Shown: positions 7,541 through 16,191 of the stretch, in pieces
How the letters are laid out: each line of letters opens with the position of its first letter
Position numbering within the stretch: position 1 is the stretch's first letter
NCBI GenBank assembly: GCA_018239845.1
Contig: JAFEGO010000083.1
Span: forward strand, 1-64,000
Length of the DNA stretch: 64,000 bases
Direction: 5' to 3'
DNA from: Verrucomicrobiota bacterium
Lineage (GTDB): Bacteria > Verrucomicrobiota > Verrucomicrobiia > Opitutales > Opitutaceae
Translations under genes and position numbers: made by a program
Notes under the pieces: model-generated
What the model saw: the letters and a program-made list of their open reading frames with translations, nothing else
Told to the model about the DNA's origin: nothing
Database searches by the model: none

Positions 7541-10500
7541 TTAGAACTTCAGGCGGACGCCAGCCTGGATGCGCCAGCGGGAGTCGCCGTTGTTGGGCAG
7601 GAACTGCGAGGACGAGGCCGTGGCGACCGTGCCGTCGGAGTTAAAGAGGCCGGTCGGGCTCAGCTTGATCTGGCCGGCAGCATTGTAGAGGGCCGTGTTG
7701 GCGTTCGTGCCGACGACGACGATCTGGTTGCTGTTGGTCGGGGAGCCGAGGGTGTCGATGTAGTTAAACATGCTCTTGCTCAGCCAGCTGCCGAAGTTGA
7801 TGAAGTCAGCGAAGACCTCAACCTGCACGGGGCCGGTGACCTTGACCTCCTGCGAGACATGGAGGTCGAGGCGGTTCTGCCAAGGCCCGATGAAGGCATT
7901 GCGGGGAGCGTAGCTGCCAGCGTACTTGGAGAGACCGGTGGACTGAATGTAGTTCATGTACGCGGTCTTCTGCGCATCGGTCAGGCCGCTGAAGTCGAAG
8001 CGGGCGTCGCTGAGACCGGTCGGGACGGCGAGGGCGTCGTTCTGGGAGTTGCCGTCGTAGTTGAGGTCACCCGGATAAACGTAGCTGTAGGGGACGCCGC
8101 TGCGGCCTTCGTAGTAGAGGGCGACCGTGGTCTTGTAGCGCTTGAGGAAGTTGAGCTCCTTGCTGACGCTGGCCTGGATGCGGTCCTGCACCTCGTAGTC
8201 GGAGCGGGTCTTTTCAACCTGGTTCTGGTTGTAAACCACGTTAAACGCCCACTGGGAGCTCGCGGTGGAGCTGCCGCCCGGCTGGGCCTCGGTGGCCTTG
8301 CCGCGGGTGTAGGTGACGTTGTAGGCCCAGCCGTCCTTGAGGGGGCGGTCGAGCGAGACAGCGACGTAGTCCGAGCCGCCGACGCCCGTGTTGCCGAAGC
8401 GGAAGACACGGCTGAAGTTCGTGTTGTAGGTGTTGACGACGCCGCCCGAGGTGCCGAGGGGAACCAGCGTGGTGTTGGTCGCGCTGGTGTAACGGCGGAA
8501 GTAGGTACGGCCGTCAGCACCCTTGCCACCGGGGACGAGGTTGATCTGGTCGTAGAAGATGGCCTGCTGGACATCGGTGTGGATCCACTCAACCGAGAAC
8601 TTGGCGCTGAGGACGGGCAGCTTGTAATCCACCGCGAGGTTGCCGCGGAGATTGGTCGGGAGCTTGAGGCCCGGCTTCATGAAGGCGACGTCGCCACCAC
8701 CGGTCTGCGCGTTGGTGGTGCCGAGCGGGTTGGCCGGGTCGAACTTGTAAACCGGATCGCTGTTCGTGTAGGTGCCGCCGAGGTACTGGGACAGGGTCGG
8801 CATGTTACCCGTCGCCGTGGTGAACGTGCGGGTGAAGCGGCCGTAGCCGGCGTTGCCGTACGAATTGGAGAGCCACACCCAGGGGCTGCGGCCGAGGAAG
8901 ACGCCGACGCCGCCACGGAGCTGAACGATGCGATCGTTGTCCAAGGCGTAGTTGAAGGCGAAACGGGGCGCGAGCTGGGAGGAGCCGTTGATCGAGGCGG
9001 CGTTGGTCACGCCGAAGGCGGACTCGAAGGCCGGGTTGTACGGCGGCTTGATCGGGCTGCCGATCATGTCGTAGCGGAGACCGAAGGTGGCGTTGAAGCG
9101 CTGGGTGGGCTCCCACTTGATCTGGCCGAAGACGCCGGTCTGATCGAAGGCGCTGACATCGGTACCGGCGAAGCCGGCACTCGAGACATTGCGCACGAAG
9201 GCGATCGGCGTCGCGTTGGCGAGATCGAAGCCCGGAGTGTAGTTGTACACGAAGCGGCCATAGGAACCGTTGCGGAAGAGATTCTCAAAATCGGACTCCT
9301 CGCGGTCGGCACCGGCCTTGAACGTGAAGTCGCGCCAGGTGTAGGTGGCGTTGCCGCTGTAGTCCTTGGTCGTCGCGATGACACCGTTGCCCATGCTGCT
9401 GTAGTCGGTACCGAAGAGCAGCGCGGTGCTGGAGGTCACGGAAGCGCCGGAGCTCGTGGAGGTGCCGGGGACGCCGAGGAGGACGATTTCAGGCAGGTTG
9501 ACCGGCGTGGAGCGGAGCGAGGAGGTGTTGTTCTTGGAGAACGCGAGCTCGGTCTTGAGGTCGGGGGTCCAGTTGCTGAAGAGCTGGCTGGCCCAGACCT
9601 TTTCCTTCACCGCAAGGGAGTAGGATTTGGAGTTGGTGAAGCTCGTCACGCCGTTGACGTAGCTGGGAGCGGGCGTGAGCGAGGGCATGCTGGAGGGCGC
9701 GCCGGCGGTGCTGAAGTCGGGGTAGAACGGCTGGTTGCCCTCGGTCGTGCTGTAGCGGACGCTGAGGCGCTGATCCTTGGTGATATTCCAGTCGAGCTTG
9801 GCGAGCTTCTTACGGTCAGACAAGAGGGCCTGGCTGGCGGCGCCGAAGCTGCCGAAAGCGGGAGAGCCCGGGAGAGAAGCAAACTGGCTGGTGATCGCGG
9901 TCAGCGCACCGCTGTCGGGCTTGAAACCGGGGGTGACGGCACCGCCGGAGGGATTGCGGTACTCTTCCCAGTTCAGGAAGAAGAACAGCTTGTCCTTGAT
10001 GATCGGGCCGCCGAACGTGGCACCTTGGGTGCGCTCGTAGAAGACCGAGGGACGGGTGCCGGACGTGGTGCCGTACACATCCTTACCCTGCCAGCGGTAG
10101 GAGCTGTAGATATAGTACAGCGAACCGTGGAACTCATTGGTGCCGCTCTTGCTGACGGCGTTGATGGAGGCGCCGGCAAAGCCGCTCTGGGTCACGTCGT
10201 AGGGCGTGAGATCGACGCTGAAGTTTTCCAGCGCGTCGAGGGAGAAGGGATTCTTGAGGGAGAAGAGACCGGTGGCGGAGAGACCGAAGTTGTCGTTCTG
10301 GCGCGCACCGTCGATGCTGATGCTGTTGTAGCGGTTGTTCATGCCGAGCGCCGTGACCTGCTGGCCGGCGCGGATGGAGACGAAGGGATTGGTCTTCATC
10401 ATGTCGGCGAAGGAGCGGGTCTGGGTGGGCATGTTGCGGATGCCGCGGTTGTCGAGCACGCTGCCCGCGCCCGTGGAGGTGGCGTCGAGGGCGTTGGCGT

Positions 10501-10888
10501 CGGCCTTGACCTCGAACTTCTCGAGCTGCACGACCTCGCCGCGCGCGGAGAGGACCACGTCGGTGTCCTGGGAGAGCTGCACGTAAACATCGGGCAGCGT
10601 CTGGATTTCGTAACCCGTCGCCGCGCCGGTGATCGTGTAGGGACCGCCGATGCGCAGGCCGGAGAACTTGAAACGGCCCGCCGGAGTGGTCACAGCCGTG
10701 TAGGTGGTGTTGGTCGGGACGTGCACCGCGGTGATGGTGGCACCGGCGATGGCCTTGCCGCCGCTGTCAACGAGGCTGCCGGCGATGCCGGAAGACACGA
10801 GGCCTTGCGCACGGGCGGCCGGCAAAATAGCCACGGCGAGGGCCGTGACCAGTGCGATGATGAACGATCTTACGAACGATGTTTGCAT
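7541..10888 (-). CDS. TonB-dependent receptor with N-terminal carboxypeptidase-regulatory-like domain (Oar type)
   Basis: A 1115-aa outer-membrane receptor. A signal peptide ends at about residue 27 (ILPAARAQG). It is followed by a beta-sandwich CarboxypepD-reg-like domain (about 30-115; GIAGSLVDSGGKAIAGATITAV), a plug domain (about 125-245; includes NNRYNSISIDGARQND) and a long beta-barrel ending in GVRLKF with the terminal aromatic typical of BAM substrates. Receptors of this layout import polymers, peptides or metal chelates using TonB energy. The substrate cannot be told from sequence, and no hydrolase or SusD-like partner sits beside it. It is a single gene with its own terminator. The 189 bases upstream (10889-11077) have no clear promoter; a TTGACT is present without a good -10. 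Confidence 0.92.
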   Translation of the reverse strand: MQTSFVRSFIIALVTALAVAILPAARAQGLVSSGIAGSLVDSGGKAIAGATITAVHVPTNTTYTAVTTPAGRFKFSGLRIGGPYTITGAATGYEIQTLPDVYVQLSQDTDVVLSARGEVVQLEKFEVKADANALDATSTGAGSVLDNRGIRNMPTQTRSFADMMKTNPFVSIRAGQQVTALGMNNRYNSISIDGARQNDNFGLSATGLFSLKNPFSLDALENFSVDLTPYDVTQSGFAGASINAVSKSGTNEFHGSLYYIYSSYRWQGKDVYGTTSGTRPSVFYERTQGATFGGPIIKDKLFFFLNWEEYRNPSGGAVTPGFKPDSGALTAITSQFASLPGSPAFGSFGAASQALLSDRKKLAKLDWNITKDQRLSVRYSTTEGNQPFYPDFSTAGAPSSMPSLTPAPSYVNGVTSFTNSKSYSLAVKEKVWASQLFSNWTPDLKTELAFSKNNTSSLRSTPVNLPEIVLLGVPGTSTSSGASVTSSTALLFGTDYSSMGNGVIATTKDYSGNATYTWRDFTFKAGADREESDFENLFRNGSYGRFVYNYTPGFDLANATPIAFVRNVSSAGFAGTDVSAFDQTGVFGQIKWEPTQRFNATFGLRYDMIGSPIKPPYNPAFESAFGVTNAASINGSSQLAPRFAFNYALDNDRIVQLRGGVGVFLGRSPWVWLSNSYGNAGYGRFTRTFTTATGNMPTLSQYLGGTYTNSDPVYKFDPANPLGTTNAQTGGGDVAFMKPGLKLPTNLRGNLAVDYKLPVLSAKFSVEWIHTDVQQAIFYDQINLVPGGKGADGRTYFRRYTSATNTTLVPLGTSGGVVNTYNTNFSRVFRFGNTGVGGSDYVAVSLDRPLKDGWAYNVTYTRGKATEAQPGGSSTASSQWAFNVVYNQNQVEKTRSDYEVQDRIQASVSKELNFLKRYKTTVALYYEGRSGVPYSYVYPGDLNYDGNSQNDALAVPTGLSDARFDFSGLTDAQKTAYMNYIQSTGLSKYAGSYAPRNAFIGPWQNRLDLHVSQEVKVTGPVQVEVFADFINFGSWLSKSMFNYIDTLGSPTNSNQIVVVGTNANTALYNAAGQIKLSPTGLFNSDGTVATASSSQFLPNNGDSRWRIQAGVRLKF

Positions 10889-11077
10889 GGTAGGTTCTGT
10901 TCGGTAGCTTGTGGACGCAACAACCGGAGCCGTTGCGGTGGTTTGAAGGCCAGAGCAAGACTTGGGCCGATTTTCCAGTCAAGCCCCGAGCCGGGCCCGA
11001 AAGTTCGTGTTGCAAGATTGTCACGTCGCTGCCAAAAGCACGCGCCGTCGCTACCGCGCTGACACGCAAACCCTGCG

Positions 11078-12892
11078 TCAGGCGGCAGCCGAGCCGGTCC
11101 GGCGGGGCAGCAGGAAATAAAATTCCGTCCCCTCCCCCACCCGGCTCGTGCAGGCGATGCTGCCACCGTGAGCGACAACGATCTCGCGGGCGATGGCCAA
11201 GCCGAGCCCGGCCCCGGTCTTGGCCTGCCCGGGCGCGCGGTAAAAGCGGTCGAAGACATGCCCGACGCTCTCCGGCGGGATCCCTTCCCCCTCGTCCCGC
11301 ACAGCAAAGCGCATAAAGCCTTCCGGGCCCGCGCCCGCTTCGAGCCGGATCACTCCGCCAGGCGGGGCATACTTGGCGGCATTGGTCAGCAGGTTGATGA
11401 AGACGTGCCGGAGCCGCCCGATATCCACCGGCAGGGTCGTGGCCGCGCAGTCTTCCGCCAGGTTGACCTCCAAGGTCCGGCCGGCCGCCTCGATGAAGCC
11501 CCGGGCCTCGCGCGCGATCCCGGCGAGCAGGTCGGACACCGCTACCGGCTGGCAATCGAGCGCCGCGACGCCGGCCTCGAGCCGCGAGAGGTCGAGCAAG
11601 TTGTCCAACATACGCAGGAGCCGGTCGGCGTCGTCGCGCGCGGATTCCAGCAGCTCCTGCTGCGTGGCCGTCAGGCCGGGCGGGCGCTGCTCGAGCAGCA
11701 AGTACACCGCCATGCGGAGGCTGGTGAGCGGGGTCTTGAGCTCGTGGCTGACGGTGCCGACGAGGTTGGTCTTGGCGTCGTCGAGCAGGCGGAACTTCGT
11801 CACATCCTGCAAAATCACCGCCGCCCCGCGGAATTCCGCGAGGGTATCGCCGATGGCGAGGATGCGCGGCAGGTAATGCCGCTCCTCGCGCCCCACCCGC
11901 ACTGTGATCACCCGGCCATAGTCCGTGGGATGATAATGCTCTCCGCGCGCGAGCACCTCCGCGAGCGGCTCCGCCACGCCGGGCGGAAAACCGCCGGCAA
12001 ACTCCGGCAGGTGCGCCAAGGCCTCGGCCGCCGGGTTGCGGATCGGCGGCTGGCCATCACGCGAGACGACGAAGAGCGGGTCGGGCGTCGAAGTGAGCGT
12101 GGCCTCCATCGTGCGCTGGGTGCGGAGCACGCGGGCCTGCATGGCATCGCGGTAGGCGCGGAGCTTGGCCGCCATGGTATTGAACGCACGCGCGAGCCGG
12201 CCGAGTTCATCGCGCGAAAATTCAGGCACCGGCGCATCCAGGTCGCCGTCGCCGAGGGCGGTCGCGGAAACTGTGAGGGCGGTGATCGGACGGAGCAGCC
12301 CCGCCGCCAGCCACCAGGCGACGAGGAGGGAGAGCAGCACGGCGCCGATGATGGCGGCGAGGAGCACGCGCTGCGTGGCCGCGGCGAGATCCTGCGCGCG
12401 CGCCGCGGCCTGCCGGGCGGCGTCGGCATCGCGGCGCGTGAGGTTTTCGATCGCGTCGAAGACCCGGTAGAGCGAGGCGGCGTTGCGCTGGAGATCGTCG
12501 AGCGAGCCGCCGCCGCCGTCGCGCAGAAACCGTCCGGTGCCCTCCGCGTAGGGTTGGAAGGCCTCATCAAGCGCGGTCACAAAGGCTGCCCGGGGGGTGC
12601 CGGCGGAGGCGGCCGACTGCTCCATGAGCTGCGCCGTGAACCGCGCGCGCGCGGCCTCGAAGGTCTTGCGCGCCTCGAGCAGCCCGCCGCGCTGGGCATC
12701 GCCGGCCGCAGCGCCCATCTGGGTGGCCGAGGCCCGCATCTGCTGCAGGGCGAGGATGGCCTGGTAATTGGCCACGAGCTCATGCGAGAGCGAGCCGGCG
12801 AGCTCGCGGCTGACCCGGATGGCGTAGGCGCCCGTGCCGATCAAAATCAGCAGGAGCGGCATCAGGCCCAGGTAGAGGCGCGTGCGGAGCAT
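11078..12892 (-). CDS. Membrane sensor histidine kinase, KinB-like
   Basis: A 604-aa two-pass membrane kinase. TM1 spans about 9-26 and TM2 about 178-200, enclosing a ~150-residue periplasmic helical sensor. HAMP follows (about 200-255), then a PAS-like domain (about 262-365), HisKA with phospho-acceptor His383 in SHELKTPL, and a HATPase domain with GLGLAIAREIV. The domain order matches Pseudomonas KinB, the partner of AlgB. The gene starts 25 bases after the stop of the sigma-54 regulator gene, with a small GTAG-headed palindrome in that gap, so the two form an operon. The signal sensed is unknown. Confidence 0.9.
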   Translation of the reverse strand: MLRTRLYLGLMPLLLILIGTGAYAIRVSRELAGSLSHELVANYQAILALQQMRASATQMGAAAGDAQRGGLLEARKTFEAARARFTAQLMEQSAASAGTPRAAFVTALDEAFQPYAEGTGRFLRDGGGGSLDDLQRNAASLYRVFDAIENLTRRDADAARQAAARAQDLAAATQRVLLAAIIGAVLLSLLVAWWLAAGLLRPITALTVSATALGDGDLDAPVPEFSRDELGRLARAFNTMAAKLRAYRDAMQARVLRTQRTMEATLTSTPDPLFVVSRDGQPPIRNPAAEALAHLPEFAGGFPPGVAEPLAEVLARGEHYHPTDYGRVITVRVGREERHYLPRILAIGDTLAEFRGAAVILQDVTKFRLLDDAKTNLVGTVSHELKTPLTSLRMAVYLLLEQRPPGLTATQQELLESARDDADRLLRMLDNLLDLSRLEAGVAALDCQPVAVSDLLAGIAREARGFIEAAGRTLEVNLAEDCAATTLPVDIGRLRHVFINLLTNAAKYAPPGGVIRLEAGAGPEGFMRFAVRDEGEGIPPESVGHVFDRFYRAPGQAKTGAGLGLAIAREIVVAHGGSIACTSRVGEGTEFYFLLPRRTGSAAA

Positions 12893-12901
12893 AGTCGCGG
12901 A

Positions 12902-12916
12902 GGCGGCAGGCCCCGC

Positions 12917-12920
<4 letters not shown>
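12902..12920 (-). repeat. REP-like palindrome whose GTAG head contains a stop codon
   Basis: GGCGG/CCGCC stem (12902-12906 and 12913-12917) preceded on the minus strand by GTAG. The TAG is the stop codon of the sigma-54 regulator at 12917-12919. The stem is short, but head and position match the other elements. Confidence 0.45.
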
Positions 12921-14251
<1,331 letters not shown>

Positions 14252-14465
14252 GGTGGAGAAGTGTTGGTTTGGGAGGGACCCAGGCCAATGCCAAAAGCAA
14301 GGCGGGGTCACCGTGAGGCAACCCCGCCAGGTCCAGCTTCAACTAACTATCCCGCAGGCTATGGCCCGCGGGGCAAAGAATCTGACCGGAGGTCGCGCGC
14401 AGAGTTCCGTCAGCAGCAACAGAATTTGTCTCGCTGGCGCGCGCCCGTGGCTGGGGTGATTTTTA

Positions 14466-14585
14466 TTAAAGATCGCGGTCGCGGATGCGGACGACCTCCG
14501 CGGCAGCGGAGGATTGATGGTCGGCGTGCACGAGCACGCTGAGCAACGCGGCGAGCAGGACAAAGGCGAGGAGTGAAGTGAGCAT
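14466..14585 (-). CDS. Possible 39-aa small membrane peptide
   Basis: A short reading frame begins ATG at 14585 after an AGGGTGAC ribosome-binding-like sequence. It encodes a hydrophobic N-terminal helix (MLTSLLAFVLLAALLSVLV) followed by a short charged tail rich in Ala, Arg and Asp. The composition is that of a real one-pass membrane peptide. It lies 214 bases upstream of the AlgB/KinB-like operon, same strand. The evidence is only start context and hydrophobic pattern; conservation is untested. Confidence 0.4.
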   Translation of the reverse strand: MLTSLLAFVLLAALLSVLVHADHQSSAAAEVVRIRDRDL

Positions 14586-14707
14586 GTCACCCTAGCTGCC
14601 TTAACCATGCCATCGGAGAAATCCCCGAGAGGGAAACACCTTAGTCACTGATAGAAGACTAGTTGGGTTTTCCGAAAATAAGGAACTGCCCGGACGACCC
14701 TCCGGTC

Positions 14708-14759
14708 TTTCGTGCAAAATGCCCTGAATCGCCCGCCATGGCTGGCATTTTGCACGAAA
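14708..14759. repeat. 16-bp perfect inverted repeat with 20-base spacer upstream of NMP kinase
   Basis: TTTCGTGCAAAATGCC at 14708-14723 is repeated inverted at 14744-14759. The spacer contains the palindrome GCCATGGC (14735-14742). It lies 72 bases before the NMP kinase start. It has no adjoining U-run on either strand, so it is not an obvious terminator. It could be an operator pair, a structured 5' leader or a tiny insertion element. Confidence 0.7.
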
Positions 14760-14830
14760 ATGTAACGTCCGGCGTGTTTTAGTCGAAACCGCCCGAAAAA
14801 CCATCTACCCCTCTCGAACGTCCTCCCCCG

Positions 14831-16060
14831 ATGACCACCACGACCCACGCCAAAACGCCCGCCCCCGCCGCCTCCCCGGCCGGCCCCTCGCGCATGAGCG
14901 ACCTTGAGATCAAGGATGCGCAGCTGATCTTTGAGGTCGTGTGGCGCAACTTGGAGGACGACTTCGGCCGCGAGAACCTGCGCTTCCCGAAGGAAATCAT
15001 TTTGCTCGGCGGCGCGCCCGGCTCCGGCAAGGGCACCAACACCGCCTTCATCACCAAGTCCCGCGGCCTCACCTGCCCGCCCGTCGTCATCAGCGCCCTG
15101 CTCGACTCACCCGAGGCCAAGCGCCTGAAGGACGCCGGCAACATGGTCGGCGACCGCGAAGTCGTCAGCCTCCTGCTCCGCGAGCTGATGAAGCCGATGT
15201 ACCGCGACGGCGTCATCCTCGACGGTTTCCCCCGCACCAACGTGCAGGTCGAGTGCCTGAAGCTCCTCGTGGACAAGATGCACGAGTTGCGGCGCGAGTT
15301 CTACACGACGCCCCTCGGCATCCATTTCCGCCAGCCCACGATCCACATCATGGTGCTCTTCGTGGATGAGAAGGAGTCGATCGCCCGCCAGCTCAAGCGC
15401 GGCCGCGAGACGCGCGCGCACAACGAGGAGGTCGCGCGCACCGGCGTCGGCACCCTCATGGAGGACCGCGCCACCGATCACGACGAGGCCCTCGCCCAGC
15501 GCCGCTACCGGGTGTTCAAGGAGCAGACATGGGACGCGCTCCAGTCGCTGAAGGAACTCTTCCACTACCACTTCATCAACGCCCAGGGCTCGATCGAGGA
15601 AGTGGAGCAGAACATCCTCCGCGAACTCGAGTACCAGAGCACCCTGGAGCTCGACCCGCGCACCGTGGACCGCATGCGCCACCTGCCCGTGGCCAGCGAG
15701 ATCATCATCCACGCGCGCCAGGAGCTGGTGAAGCGCCTCGACAGCTACGAATTCGGCCAGCCGGAGCTGTTTGCCCGCGTGGTCGCCTTCATCTCGCGCA
15801 AGATCATGCCGATCGTGAGCCGCCACGCGATCTCCGGCGCCGCCCTGATCAACACCGAGGACACCCTGCTCGACGACCCGACGGCCTTGGCGATGTTGAT
15901 CGACGTGTTTTCCGAGCGCGGCTTCCACGCCGTGGTGGACATCCATCGCATCGAGGTCCCGGAAAAGTTCGACCTGGCGACCGGCCAGATCAGCTGCCGC
16001 GTGAAGAAAGTCTTCCGCATCCAAATCCGCTTCCAAGGCTCGGAGATCCGCCGCGGTTAA
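14831..16060 (+). CDS. Nucleoside monophosphate kinase, adenylate-kinase type with long C-terminal extension
   Basis: A 409-aa P-loop kinase. GAPGSGKGT (about residues 61-69) is the Walker A of adenylate kinases, and VILDGFPRT is the NMP-binding motif; both are near-perfect. Typical Adk is about 215 aa. Here an extra ~180 residues follow (from about EEVEQNILRELEYQ), a helical region I do not recognise. The general reaction is phosphate transfer from ATP to a nucleoside monophosphate. Whether it is the housekeeping adenylate kinase cannot be said, because the extension may change its role. The upstream region carries a striking 16-bp inverted repeat. Confidence 0.85.
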   Translation: MTTTTHAKTPAPAASPAGPSRMSDLEIKDAQLIFEVVWRNLEDDFGRENLRFPKEIILLGGAPGSGKGTNTAFITKSRGLTCPPVVISALLDSPEAKRLKDAGNMVGDREVVSLLLRELMKPMYRDGVILDGFPRTNVQVECLKLLVDKMHELRREFYTTPLGIHFRQPTIHIMVLFVDEKESIARQLKRGRETRAHNEEVARTGVGTLMEDRATDHDEALAQRRYRVFKEQTWDALQSLKELFHYHFINAQGSIEEVEQNILRELEYQSTLELDPRTVDRMRHLPVASEIIIHARQELVKRLDSYEFGQPELFARVVAFISRKIMPIVSRHAISGAALINTEDTLLDDPTALAMLIDVFSERGFHAVVDIHRIEVPEKFDLATGQISCRVKKVFRIQIRFQGSEIRRG

Positions 16061-16131
16061 GCGCATCAGGCCCATGGCCTGATGCCGGACTGCCGGATCT
16101 GCTGGAACTGCCCGCGGCAGGCTAGGGACGC

Positions 16132-16158
16132 AAAAAAGCCCTCCCGAAGGAGGGCTTT
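16132..16158 (-). terminator. Rho-independent terminator after second TonB receptor
   Basis: 10-bp perfect stem AAAGCCCTCC/GGAGGGCTTT (16135-16144 and 16149-16158) with a CGAA loop. Six As on the left become a U-run on the minus strand. It may also stop plus-strand transcripts from the NMP kinase gene, although the right-hand U-run is short. Confidence 0.8.
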
Positions 16159-16191
16159 CCCGATATTAGCAATAACTAGAAGCCTGAGCCC

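Noticed and set aside
7859..11062. 1067-codon frame antisense to the TonB receptor
   Set aside because: No domain, biased composition, opposite a well-supported receptor gene.
14339..14608. 89-codon frame covering the small membrane peptide
   Set aside because: Ser/Pro/Cys/Arg shadow composition; the alternative 39-codon frame has better start and hydrophobic pattern.
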